A stretch of DNA of 64,000 nucleotides from Datura wrightii (lineage: Eukaryota > Streptophyta > Magnoliopsida > Solanales > Solanaceae): the NCBI GenBank assembly GCA_035772735.1, contig JASDFA010000006.1, positions 23,477,501-23,541,500 of the forward strand, written 5' to 3'. How positions within the stretch are numbered: the first letter of the stretch is position 1; each line of letters opens with the position of its first letter. Positions 1 to 10,679 of the stretch are shown here, piece by piece. The notes under the pieces were generated by a model that was not told the DNA's origin, did not search any database, and was given only the letters and a program-made list of their open reading frames with translations. Made by a program: the position numbers and the translations under genes.

Positions 1-267
1 GGATTTAGGAATAAGGATTTATACAATATATTAGTTTCATTTATTTCATTATCACGCATGGTAATATAAGCTTTCGCATAAAAGTGCAGATTTTTTCAAT
101 AAATATTATGATTAGATATTTATGTGAATGTGAATTTTGTTTATGTAAAGAGTGACTTAAGATTTGAAAAAATAATAGTTTTAAATATGAAAATAAATAA
201 ATAAATAAATAAAATATTGGCAGATCGATATGAGTTGTTATGAAATTTTAGTGTATGTTAAAAGAAA
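1..267. other. AT-rich sequence, no gene
   Basis: AT-rich sequence with no reading frame of note. A short stretch near 155-200 resembles the opening of the tandem unit that begins near 268, so it may be a remnant of an earlier copy. Confidence 0.4.
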
Positions 268-2295
268 GAATTAAGATTTTGAAAAAATAATAGTTGTAAA
301 TTTAAGTATTATTTAAAAACTAATGATTCTAAAAATAAAAATAAAAAAAATAAAAAATAAATAAAAAATAAAACTAAATTAACAGTTGTATGTTGACAGA
401 TGAATCTGACCTGTATTCTATAGATTAACTCAATTTTATATAACCAGATCAATTTTCGTTTCTTTTACATTTTATAAGCATTTAAAAATTTAAAAAGTAT
501 CTAATTTCTTAATAAAACGAATCAGATTATATAGTATTCGCATATAGAAGATGAGTAATGAAATGACTGATTGTTATAAGAATTAAATTCGCATTAATTA
601 TTTTTTTGACATTTTTATTTTTGATTTTGCAATAATAATAGTAAAACTTTTCACCGGAATAAAATTAAATGTAAAGGGAATTGTCATATTTTGCTTTTCT
701 TGCTAAAAAGAATTTTTTTTTTTACCACCACATCATTATTTTTGCAAGTAATAGCTAATTACATTGTTTTTTAATAAAAATTTTTATAAAATTATCTTTA
801 AATATTTTTAGTATAAAAATAGAAATTACTCCCAAAAACATCACTAATCTTTGTGGATAAATAATTCACTTTGAATAATTCATTATTAAATAAAGATATT
901 AATCAATATAAACTCCCCACTAACTTAAGTTATAATTCACATGTATGTTGAATGACACGTGGCAAATATTTGAGGGGAAAAACGAGAAATAAACTCATAA
1001 AATATTTTGGAGTTGTGGTAATAAATGGAGTGAAGGAGTGAAAATAAATCATATTTTGTCTAATACAATTGGCGTGTAACAACTTCATAAAAGAGAAAGG
1101 TAGAGATAAGACTAACCATAACTTTTTTTTCCTTTTTTTTCGTATAACATCTTGTTTCTTTCTTCTTTTTTTTTAATTAAGATGAAAGCAAGATTTTAAA
1201 AAATAATAATTCTATATATGTATGAAAAACTAAATAAATAGTTATACGTTGACAGATCAATCAGACTGTATTTCATAGATCAAGTTAATTTTTATAGCCC
1301 GATAAACTATCACTTCTTTTACATTTTATAAACATTTCAAATTTTAAAAAATATTTATTTCCTTGACAAAACGAATAAGATTACATAGAAATCATAAATG
1401 AAAGATGAGTAATGAAATAACTGATTATTATAAGAATTAGATTCGTATTAATTATTTCTTTTAACATTTTAGTTTTTTGATTTTGTAACAATAATCGTAA
1501 AAATTTTCAACGATATTATATTAAATGTAAGTAGAATTGTCATATATTATCTCTTTTGCTAAAGAGAATTTTTTTTTTAATCAACACATCATTATTATTT
1601 TTCAAATAAAAGGCATTCAAGTAATACCTAGTTATCATTGTTTTCTAATAAAAATATTTATAAAATTATTTTTAAATATTTTTCTCTATAAAAATAGAAA
1701 TTAGTCACATAAATATCGCTAATCTTTATTGATAAATAGTTCATAACTTATGATTAATCACTCAATATTAAATAAGAATATCAATCGGTATAAAATTCGA
1801 CACTAAATCAAGTTGCTATTCGCATGTATGAGGGGTGACACGACAAGTTTTCTGAGGAAAAAACAAGGAGAAACTCATAAATAATTTAAGATTGGGGTAA
1901 CAAATGAAATGTATTAGATAAATCATATTTTATCTAATACAATTGGCAGGTAATAACTTCATTAAAAAGAAATGTAGAGTCCACAAAAAACCATGTTCTA
2001 ATTTGATTCTTTTGGGTATAAATCATGTTTCTTCCTTCTTCTTTTTTTCCGTTTGTTTGTTTTTCTTTTCTTTTTTTGTTAAGAGAAAATTAAGATTTTA
2101 AAAAATAATAACTCTAAATATTAAAAAATTAATTAAATAAATAGTTATGTATTGATAGATCAATCCGACCTATATTTCATAGAATAAATTCTTTTTTGTA
2201 GTCTGTTTAGCTTCCGCTTCTTTTACGCTTCATAAATATTTTTAATTTAAAAAATATCTATTTTCTTAACAAAATGAATCAGATTATATAGAATT
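268..2295. repeat. Diverged tandem repeat, ~0.9 kb unit, 2.2 copies
   Basis: Three units start near 268, 1175 and 2084 with the same AATTAAGATTTT-like opening. Landmarks recur at the same spacing: GACAGATCAATC-type motifs (395, 1250, 2155), CTTTTACATTTTATAA (about 462, 1317, 2220), GAATCAGATTATATAG (519, 1375, 2277), and CATATTTTATCTAATACAATTGG (1050, 1926). Units one and two are nearly complete. Unit three stops abruptly where the gypsy LTR begins. All are AT-rich and noncoding. Unit one carries a G-box-like CACGTGG near 957, changed in unit two. Family unknown; a decayed tandem duplication of an intergenic or promoter region is possible. Confidence 0.7.
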
Positions 2296-4025
2296 CAAAC
2301 GCCGTTCAAATTCAAATTAACTTCAGGTATCGAGTTATAAGTCTGCGGGGAAGATTACTACAGAGTTAGTTTCTCGAAATTCGCCCGACAAATCATAACC
2401 CCTTCGAGAAGAAGTTGTCAGAATTGCTCCAAACTAATTTCTATACGATCACAGGCTTCAAGTAAGTATTTCTCCCTTCTAAGTGCTCAAGAAATTATAT
2501 GTTTTCGGTCATATTTCGTTAAGCTGAAGTATAGTTAATGTTAGAATCAAAAGTTATCGTTTTTTCCGAATTTAGTATTGAAACTAGTCTCATTCTTCCA
2601 GTAATACGATTACAGTTGGAAAGGGTTGTTGAATACGAATTGAACTCGCCAGTTAATCCGAAATCGACGATTTAGGTATTATGGCAAATCCGTTCGGCAA
2701 GTTTGTTTCTTTAGTCTTGTAACTCAGTTTGAATCCCAGTAAGAGCCAGAAATATATTATTATGATTAGCTGTTATTATTAGCTGAGACTAGTATTTTAT
2801 GTTTAGTCTGGGATTGACTTTGCTCTGTATAGCCCTCCATAACCAACCCAGGGTTACTAGTTGTGTCGACGCCTGCCAGGGGCGAGATGATGTCGCTCCA
2901 AGGATCGGTATACCATCTGCAAGGGACGAAGATGGGGTCTCAGGTCCTCGTACAGTCCATTCCATGGCTGGACTATTATATGTTGTATCGGCACCACACC
3001 CCCGTCGAGCCTAATGCCCTGGGTGCAGATATCAGGAGGCCACTTGACTCAGACACAGCTACAGTCCATGGGCCGAGCAGGCTCAGTTCCAGACCCATGG
3101 GACTGGTAGGACGGCTGTAGTTACTAGTTGACTTAGTGTAACCTTATAGGGTTATATAGATTGGATTGTACTCGCAGGGCTTATGGGGGTGTGGGTGGGT
3201 TATTCTATGCTGGTTGTACCTTCCGGTTTATGGGGGTCAGGTAAGATTTTTGTTTGCATTAGTTACTGATAGATTAGATAGCAAGAAGTTTAGCTATTCA
3301 GGTAGTAACTCTACTTCTTTCTTTCAGTTACTTCCAGTTTTCTTTTAGTTCATTCAGTTATTTACAGTTACTGCCTTACATATTCAGTACATATTGTACT
3401 GACACCCTTTTGGAGCGCTGCATTACTTGCCTGCAGGTGCCAATAGACATGGACCAGGATCTTCTTAGCTTTCAACCAGAGCTAGCAGGGCAGTCAGCTC
3501 CATTCCTCCGGAGCTAATAGCTAGAAGGTCTACTTCTTTCTGTTTGTACAGTTCATGGGTAGGTTGGGGCCCTGTCTCGACCATTATATCACTCCTAGAG
3601 GCTTGCAGATTATTTTGAATTTCCCGTGGTTAGTTTTATTGGTCGTGTGGGGCCTGTGTATGCTTTATTTTACGTGTTGGCCGTGTGGGGTCTTGTTTAG
3701 CTATTAGTTAGCGGCCTTGTCTGCCATAGCTTAGTTTAGTACTGGATTTACTTTACAGTCATAACTAGACATCATGGTGGTCTTGTCGGCCAGCATAGAA
3801 TTTTCTATTATTCCCTGTTTCTGGTTAGGTATTTTCTTTTTACAGGTGGCTATAAGACCTTGTTGGTCGGGGACTGTGTTTACAGCTGAGATATAGCCCT
3901 TTTTTTTTCTTGATTTGAGGATTAATATTAGTCATGCACCAGAAGTGTGTACGCTCAGTCAGGCCCAGTTCAGATCCTAGTAGGGCACCAGGTGCCAGTC
4001 ATGCCTCCGAAAGTGGGGCGTGACA
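2296..4025 (+). repeat. 5'-truncated Ty3/gypsy LTR
   Basis: This is the R/U5-side part of the LTR family seen complete at 53591-56792. Shared landmarks are AAGTAAGTATTTCTCCCTTCT (2459), the TTGCCTGCAGG segment (3427), TCACTCCTAGAGGCTTGCAG (3589), the GTGTGGGGCC/CGGCCTTGT region (3640-3720) and the terminal GTGGGGCGTGACA ending at 4025. The U3 part with its TGTTACACCCC start is missing, and the sequence abuts the tandem repeat directly, so no target duplication can be read. Reading frames here are chance. Confidence 0.75.
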
Positions 4026-4525
4026 GTTCGGTTTATAATTAGTTGAGCATGCGGGCATTGATTGTAATACGAAGACTATATATAATAAATAATAATATAA
4101 GGATTGTTGATGAATTATTAATTTTATACAGTTGATTAATATTTTAACTATGACAAATACATAATTTGAATTAAAACAATTAAATTTGATCAAACCCGTA
4201 ATCGAAGTGCTATCTCCTCACGAGCAAGTGATACATATATCATTTCCAAATTAATTATATATGTCGATAAATGTATAACTATTACGACAAATTTTCTTTG
4301 GACAATCCTTCTACTGAGTAAATATATAGGATTTTAATAACGATATCGTGCTCCCTAAATTGCTTCTATGTATATAACTAGATAGTTGTTATATAAATTA
4401 TTACAACTGTTAAATTTTTTACGAAATTATCAAATAAACTATAAATTAATAAAAAAAGCAGTTGAGTTTTATTTATATAGAATTAGTAAATTTTTTCGCG
4501 CTTCGCGTGGTTACAAAAAAGTTTA
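4026..4525. other. AT-rich spacer between LTR and CACTA element
   Basis: No gene, repeat family or structured motif recognised. The three bases before the CACTA end are TTA, the candidate 3-bp target duplication, but no partner copy can be checked because the other end of the transposon is lost. Confidence 0.4.
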
Positions 4526-4820
4526 CACTACAAAAATAAATGCCTACTTTGTGGAGGTTTTTTATATACATTGCGGCGGGCAAAAACCCCCGCAAAATGA
4601 TAGCATGGCGGTTTTTAAAACCCCCCCTATAATGAGCGTCCAATCAATTTGCAGTATTTTTTGGACGACCGCCGCAAACTTTTAGTGGCGGTTAAATAAC
4701 AGTGGTTCGACCGCCACAATGTGAAAACTAAATTAATTATTTTTTAAGTTAGGGGCGGTTAAAACCTCCGCCTTTAAAGTATTTAATTTTTAAATTGTTG
4801 CGGTTGAAATCCCCACAATT
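4526..4820 (+). repeat. CACTA terminal repeat and subterminal motif cluster
   Basis: CACTACAAAAA occupies 4526-4536. From about 4545 to 4820 there are repeated GC-rich motifs of the form GGCGGTTTTAAAAC, CCGCCGCAAAC, GTGGCGGTT and CCGCCAC in both orientations, within AT-rich flanks. Such subterminal arrays bind the element-encoded TNPA-type protein in characterised En/Spm elements; binding here is inferred from that family knowledge. Confidence 0.85.
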
Positions 4821-5359
4821 TGTTGAATTTTTTTTTTAATTACAACATTTATGAAGCTTTCCTTGCTACATACCAATAATTAATTTCATACAAGCTTAGA
4901 TGTAATGTAAAAAAATATAAACAATTGTTTCAAAGCCCAAAACCATAAAGAACTATAATGTAAATTAAAGTACCAAATGAAGTTTCAAAATTTTTAATAT
5001 ATTATTCTAAAGCAAAAACCATAAAGTTTTCAATAAATCATTCTAATGGAAAGGAGTATAACATTAGAAACCATAAAAGAGCAATATAATTTAATTCTTG
5101 CATAGTTTAAAGATTTGATTTAGCTATGCATCATCACAAATCACAAGGAATTCAGTCAAAACTATTCAAAAACTAAATTTAAACGCAAAACACCACTCCA
5201 ACCATTCGATTGACATTGTCATAATTACTAATCTAATACGATTACAAGAAACTTCCATCATTGTCTGAAATTACTACCACCAAATGATCTTCTGTCTACA
5301 TCCGGAAGGGCTCCAAAAGATGCATCACTTGGCTTTAAAAAAAAAGTAACTATCAGGTC
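4821..5359. other. CACTA internal noncoding sequence
   Basis: AT-rich, no open frame and no recognised family. It lies downstream of the second CACTA gene (minus strand) and is probably its 3' untranslated and terminal region. Confidence 0.4.
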
Positions 5360-5367
5360 TGTTAATG

Positions 5368-6981
5368 TTAAATATTATATAACAATATGTTAATTTGATT
5401 TTTTTTTTCAAATGAAAAAGAAAATTTAAGAACACTATTTACCGTTGTAGGAGGAGAAGCAAAAAACCCTGCAAACTTGCAAACTGTTGAGGTATTGTCC
5501 CTTCTTTCAGTATCATATATTCCTTGAAAGCATTCATCATTAGCTTGAGAGAATTCACTATTTCTTTGTAGTTCTCTTAGCTTTGCTTGTGAGCATTTAA
5601 CATTTGAGTGTAGTTTTCTTAACAATAGGACGAACATGTATTGTTGCTACTTGAAGTACTCATACCACAAAAACGAGGTTGTGTTTGTTTAAAAGCTCTA
5701 ATAGGAACAACTCCTAATCCCAAGCACCTTACGCTTCCAAAATACTCTTTTCCTAGAACTTCACCAATAGCATCATGCGGCGAAACTTCAGACTCATCAA
5801 CGGTGCTTTGACTCACAGCTAGTTCAATTTTTTCCTAGATAGAATAACATAAAACCCATTGTTGACAACAAAAGAATAAAGAAACAACAAGCAAGAGATG
5901 AATGCTACAATTCTAAAACTACAAAGAGGAGTATGACTGATATGGATAAAAACAACTCTTTGATTCACTTCATTGCAATATCTCTGCAAAAGTCAAAATA
6001 AAACTTTGTTGAAAAAATAAAACAAGCTCAAAATAGGTAATTACACATATTTCTTTCGCAGCCTCATTAACATATGATCCATCTTATTTCTTATGAGTAG
6101 CAAGATAAAGTTGTGCTCGTCCAGGCTTATGACCAGTTTGAGCCATCTATAAACGAAATAAATAAATTAAAATAACTTAACAAATAAAGAATAGTTTCAA
6201 GTTTAATAAATAAAAATAAAATATATTGAATTAATATCTTTCACCATTTCAACCCTTCTTCTCGAGTTAGATTTGGAGCCACCAGTGTGTGAAATAGTTT
6301 GTTTCTTCCGTATTTCAGCATTTCTTTTGCACATTTCTTAAACAGAAATACTTGAATTCAATATACATATAAATAATTGTATAATTACACATTCCAATAG
6401 AAGCATTTAAAAAAATACCTTTGTTCTTTCATCCAAACGGTAATCAGCATAAGAAGTCCATTGATCCCGTGGAATCCCGTTGGGAACTTTATCCATAATC
6501 TCAACTCTACTTTTCAGGGGGTCATAGAATTTATCCCATAACTTTAACCTCCTTGCGCCCCACTTTTTTGAAATAGAATTATATACGTGTCATCGTGCAT
6601 TTGACTCAAAAGTATTAAAATGAAATCGGGCTTTAAGAATAAAATATTGATTAGCTTATCTATTATTGTCAATATAAAGTGCAAATACATAAAATAGAGA
6701 TATAATTGTAACAATAGAGTTCGTACCTTTACAATTTGATCAAAGCAGCGATTAAAGTATGATTCTGGTAAATCATTCCATTTCACAAAGCCAATTGAAA
6801 AAATAGAGCAGTCAGTTGCTAAGATCCCACAAAAACCTGCAAGAAGACCTTGTGCTTCTCCAATTGCAGAATCATCATCAAAATCAACAACTATACGTTC
6901 TTCACAAGATAAATTTAATATGTTCTTCACCTTCAGTTTTTGTTTCTTTATATCTCCTCGTGAATCTTTTAAAAAAATCAT
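5368..6981 (-). pseudogene. CACTA second gene, plant transposase (Transposase_24 / Ptta-En/Spm type), exons
   Basis: Read on the minus strand, conserved blocks appear in family order. Around 6980-6730 are FDDDSAIGE and VKWNDLPESYFNRCFDQI. Around 6540-6410 is a WDKFYDPLKS / PRDQWTSYADY block with the DQW signature. Near 6290 is TGGSKSNSRRR. Near 6130 is GHKPGRAQLYL. Around 5790-5640 is HDAIGEVLGKEYFGSVRCLG, the DAIG(K/E)V...GRVR(G/C)LG hallmark, followed by a C-terminal coiled stretch at 5637-5450. The blocks are separated by AT-rich introns; some splice sites look plausible (AG/GT edges near 6730 and 5820) but were not all resolved. In characterised elements the companion gene product binds subterminal repeats; the exact role of this plant variant is uncertain. 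Stops and frame shifts suggest decay. Confidence 0.7.
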
Positions 6982-7081
6982 AGAATGACAAATTAGATGT
7001 CAAAAATTTTTTATGGAAAATTAATAAACAGAAGATATGTTGGGTCCAAAAGTTAAATCAGCAAAAATATATAGATTACAA

Positions 7082-7226
7082 CATTTCTAGCACTTTTGAA
7101 ACACCCGAAAAAACTTTTTCAGCCATTTCTAGCTGGCCACAATTAGAATATAAATCTACAAGAGAACTTCTCACTGCACCATCTAATTCTTCCCCACGAT
7201 CTTAACAAGTAATTCATGCTTTACAT
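7082..7226 (-). pseudogene. Captured PPR-repeat gene fragment
   Basis: The minus-strand translation gives RGEELDGAVRSSLVDLYSNC then GQLEMAEKVFSGVSK, a typical plant PPR motif (the LVDLYSxCGxLExAxKVF signature of PLS-class proteins). One frame shift upstream joins a VKHELLVKI piece. Only about one and a half repeats are present, with no start, no flanking PPR array and no intact frame, so it is a fragment. PPR proteins bind organelle RNA; this piece would have no such function. It lies inside the CACTA transposon between the parts of its second gene, on the same strand. Confidence 0.65.
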
Positions 7227-7354
7227 GTTTCCTTTTGGTTTCTTATGCGCGTATTAGTAGTACTATGTTACCACTCAACTTAAAGGTCAGAGGTTATTAG
7301 TTTTCTTTCACTGCATTTTACTCTCCTAACTGATCAAATTGATTGGATTGGCAG

Positions 7355-7528
7355 GTTGACCATAAAGCTAGTGTTGGAGAGGATGCTTTCTTGTGGCTAG
7401 CGACACTTGCAAATTTAGTAGCTGATTTTGTTAACGGCAGATGTACTTTCGAGACTCTAACAGCACCTACAGAAAATCGACTGCATTTTCCTGCATATAA
7501 CATATTCTTAAAGGAGATTATAAAGTAA
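7355..7528 (+). pseudogene. Captured exon of a host gene (possibly DUF639-type)
   Basis: An open frame begins directly after a pyrimidine-rich stretch and GATTGGCAG, a good splice acceptor, and reads VDHKASVGEDAFLWLATLA then NLVADFVNGRCTFETLTAPT and NRLHFPAYNIFLKEIIK before a stop. The FETLTAPTxNRLHFPAY string recalls conserved plant proteins of the DUF639 group; that is from memory and was not searched. Only one exon is present, on the strand opposite the CACTA genes. It looks like a transduplicated fragment carried with part of its intron. The true gene is unlikely to be here. Confidence 0.5.
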
Positions 7529-7833
7529 TTGTCCTAAACTCTTGTTTCCCCCCTATTAGTTGGAAGATTAATCTGATGGAGCTATAATGCTAGAATGGAT
7601 TCACAATCAATGAAAAAATTCAATGGACATGATAGGTACAATAATGCTGTAGCAGCCAAGTACAAAATTCTAGATTCCAATAATGGAATTTAAGATAAAA
7701 AGTGTACCTCCAGGTTCTGCTTGTCATGAAGAATTTCTAATTTCGTATATTATCATGTTTGAAGAGTGAGTGGTTGGAAAATCATATCTACATCTCAGCT
7801 AGGCCATGTTATGTTGGAAAATCATGTTGAGAC
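7529..7833. other. Unassigned CACTA internal sequence
   Basis: No reading frame or family recognised between the captured exon and the plastid rRNA piece. GTTGGAAAATCAT is repeated near 7764 and 7812, just before the rRNA homology starts; this short direct repeat may relate to how the plastid piece was inserted. Confidence 0.35.
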
Positions 7834-8074
7834 AATAGCTTACCAAGGCGATGATCAGTAGCTGGTCCGAGAGGATGATCAGCTACATTGGGACTGAGAC
7901 ACGGCCCAGACTCCTAAGGGAGGCAGCAGTGGGGAATTTTCCGCAATGGGCGAAAGCCTGACGGAGCAATGCCGCGTGGAGGTAGAAGGCCCACGGGTCG
8001 TGAACTTCTTTTTCCGGAAAAGAAGCAATGACGGTATCTGGGGAATAAGCATCAGCTGACTTTGTGCCAGCAGC
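7834..8074 (+). rRNA. Nuclear copy of a plastid 16S rRNA fragment (NUPT)
   Basis: The sequence from TACCAAGGCGATGATCAGTA through GGGACTGAGACACGGCCCAG, GGAGGCAGCAGTGGGGAATT, TTCCGCAATGGGCGAAAGCC, ATGCCGCGTGGAGGTAGAAG and ATGACGGTATCTGGGGAATA to GTGCCAGCAGC is small-subunit rRNA. The TTTTCCGCAATGGGCGAAAGCCTGACGGAGC form is the plastid/cyanobacterial type, not mitochondrial or nuclear 18S. It corresponds to roughly the 240-520 region of 16S rRNA. Differences from the usual plastid sequence include CTAAGGG for CTACGGG, CATCAGCTGACTTTG for CATCGGCTAACTCTG, and an extra T in a TTTTTCC run. It is a partial copy with no flanking plastid genes and cannot make rRNA. Confidence 0.92.
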
Positions 8075-8320
8075 TTAGTCAGTATAAGTTAAAAGATTTG
8101 AATTTATTTTCTTATTTAAAGGGTAAAAAGACAATAGCAACAGAAGTAGTACAGTGTAGGACTTCCCCTTTGCCCGGAGAGTGAGCATATATAGATAAAT
8201 ATTTATTTTGACTTGAAACAAATTAAATGTGGGCTTCCAACAGTCGAATAAGAGTTAGACTCATACCTATTGCATCTACCGTCCAACAAGAGTTAGACTC
8301 ACGTCCACACTTGCTAGATT

Positions 8321-8687
8321 GTGCTTGTTGTGCTGCGGGTTGAACTGATGGAGCCGGCTGCGATGATGCCTGGTGTGTTGCGGGCTGAACTGATGAAGCT
8401 AACAGTGATGGTGACTACTATGTTGTGGGCTGAACTGATGAAGTTGATTGTGGTGGTGCCTGCTGTGCTGCGGGCTGAACTGATGGAGCAAGTTGTTGTA
8501 TTGTGGCTTGAACGGATCTATCCAGCTGTGATGTGGCTGAGATTGAAGGTGTTGGTCGAGGTTTCGATTGAAGAAATGATGTTAATGGTAGTATTGACTG
8601 ATGTGGTTGTGATGTGGGTGCATTTTCTGAAGTATGTGTTGATTGAACTGACTTTGACAAGATAAGATAACGCTTCGTCTTCGCCAT
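8321..8687 (-). pseudogene. CACTA second gene, N-terminal Ser/Gln/Pro-rich exon
   Basis: A minus-strand frame starts with MAKTKRYLILSKSVQSTHT and continues into low-complexity Q/S/P-rich sequence (SVQATIQQLAPSVQPAAQQ). It is built on a 45-bp DNA repeat and ends at an in-frame TAG at 8418-8420, inside the repeat array. Plant CACTA second genes often begin with such a disordered region before the Transposase_24 block, which here lies downstream at 6981-5368. The intervening ~1.3 kb contains the captured fragments and would have to be intronic. The start ATG is at 8685-8687. Premature stop and frame drift in the repeats indicate a broken gene. Confidence 0.5.
8331..8510. repeat. 45-bp tandem repeat, four copies
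   Basis: TGCTGCGGGCTGAACTGATG-like segments start at 8331, 8376, 8421 and 8466, exactly 45 bases apart. The period is a multiple of three, as expected for an array that grew inside a coding region; on the minus strand it encodes 15-residue Gln/Ser/Pro-rich units. Confidence 0.85.
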
Positions 8688-8689
8688 CT

Positions 8690-9770
8690 ATATTACATAA
8701 ATACCATAAAGCTCACATCTTTACTATCAAAAACCTTCAGATGATTTACACTTAAGTCATTGCACTCACTAACATCTAGAGTAGAAAATTTAGAATAGCC
8801 AAAACACCTATATTAGAACATTGGAATAACAAAGTAAAATCACAAATCCAAACATATTTGTGGACAAATAATCTCATGTCATGTCAAGCCCTTTGGAAAT
8901 AGAAAAGACTCCAGTAGATTTTACCTTTACTATAATTTTTTTTGGAAGCAAAAGGAAAAGAGTTCGTAAAACAGGCCAAAAGGTGATCCTGTTAGACCAG
9001 TGTTCCTGATCTGTAACCATTCTGCTCAATCATAATGCAAATTAGGCTAGCCAAATAAATTAGGAAAAGAAAAAGCTCTAGTTATAACTTTTTTTATGGA
9101 ATTAAATAACTTTTTTTCTTTCTATTACGACAGGTATAACTATTTTTTTTTCAAATAGAAGCATCAAGCAAGAATGCACCAATCAGTCAATTAAAGAGGC
9201 AGCAAAACAGAGGCAATCCTTGTAGGTATGCTGCGAATACATCATAAAATATCTACAATCACAAGACACAAATTGTTTCTTATCCTTATTAAATAGTAAG
9301 TTGATTGATAACCACTCGCAGATACATGTACTAAGTTTTCAATCTATATCATAGTGAGTAGAGTGATAAATGATAGTCAAGTTTACAATCTATATCATAA
9401 TGAGACAGATAGTGAATCACATTGTATGAGACGTGGTGCACCATTCTTACTTAATAAGAACCTCAATCATATTAATACACTTATTCTTGGGAGCACAATT
9501 CCTCATGAAACTATATGATAGGAAATCATATCAAAGTGGTTAACCAATCTAAGTCAGCAACCAAATTGTTGACACCTTTACAGTTTCAGTTGGACCAAGT
9601 AAAAGCAAAACATCAGTCCACATTACGATGGATCTTATATTCAATTGCAAAGAGAACACCAGACTCAACATCAGCTCACATTAGGAGATTTGAAATAAAC
9701 TGATAGTAAACAAAAGAGTAACCTACAGCTCATCAAAAAAACTTCATATCTTAATAAAACAACTTAATTC
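8690..9770. other. Region between the two CACTA genes
   Basis: AT-rich and noncoding. A short internal duplication has CAATCTATATCATAGTGAG at 9340 and CAATCTATATCATAATGAG at about 9388. It probably includes the promoter of the second gene (starting leftward at 8687) and the 3' end of the transposase gene. No specific promoter element could be supported. Confidence 0.4.
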
Positions 9771-9773
9771 CTA

Positions 9774-10610
9774 TTAAGACATATACTCATCTATTGCAAT
9801 TTGAATATTTTCATAATCAATATCAAAAAAATATTCATATTCTTGTTGTTGGTATGGCTCATTCTCGTATATTTCTTCTTCATCAGTTTGGCCCATGTCA
9901 AATAGATCTCTTGGCTTTAGATGCACAGCCACACTCCATTCTTTATCAGTTTCATCATCAACATAATAGATCATATTTGCTTGAGATGCTTCAATATAAG
10001 AATCATCATCCTCACGATCACCAGTATGAATCAACTTAGAAAAATTGACACAGTTAAAATTCCATAACATCTTTTTTGAACCCTCTATCCGGAGTAGTAT
10101 CAGCCCATTGGAATTTGAAGAGCATAACCCTGAACTGACCATAATAATTAAGCTCAATAATATCTTCTAACTTCCCATAATATGGCAACTCTACTTGCCT
10201 TGCATTTCTATCAGCAGTAGATGCAATACAAAAGGTGTCAAATGTCAGAAAAACTCCACTATTTTGAGTTTTCAATCCTTGTTCTCTAGATAAAGTTCGA
10301 AATTTGAATCCATTATGTTATAAGCATTGAACCTTCTTGCATTTGAGCTTGGGACCTCATGCTAAGAATTTCAGGTCGCTAGAGATTACGTCTGATACAT
10401 CCAGATTCATAACCTAAAAAAAATATTTTCGTTAAATATTCTAAATTCAAAAGAGAAATTCATGTATATATGAACATTCTAATACCATTCAATCACTCGC
10501 TTTGGAAACCAATCAACAAACTCTTTGTTAACTCTCGTCTCCACCTCTGTTGTTGAAGGTTTTTGACCTCTTGAACTTCTTCTTATGTGATCCTTAATTC
10601 ACTACAAATA
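9774..10610 (-). pseudogene. CACTA transposase gene, DUF4216-like C-terminal part
   Basis: Minus strand, last part of the tnp2-type gene. A block at about 10600-10490 reads TEVETRVNKEFVDWFPKRVI. A block at 10275-10060 reads VFLTFDTFCIASTADRNARQ and ELPYYGKLEDIIELNYYGQF, then VMLFKFQWADTTPDRGFKKD, the usual DUF4216 pattern (YYG.L..I.EL.Y.....V.LFKC.W.D). It is followed at 10060-9780 by NFSKLIHTGDREDDDSYIEA and an acidic tail with YYVDDETDKEWSVAVHLKPR. The frame changes between the two halves near 10060, so at least one frameshift is present. DUF4216 regularly sits behind the transposase core in plant CACTA proteins; its function is unknown. Confidence 0.75.
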
Positions 10611-10679
10611 AGTTATATCTATCAAACTTAATCACTTCACTTTATAACTATTTGTCAAAATTAAAGTAATTTAAATTTC

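Noticed and set aside
7834..8074. Functional 16S rRNA gene or bacterial contamination
   Set aside because: Only about a sixth of the gene is present and the variant motifs are plastid-type; both sides run into CACTA sequence.
8321..8665. 114-codon plus-strand frame rich in Val/Leu/Met
   Set aside because: Shadow of the 45-bp repeat whose meaningful frame is on the minus strand.
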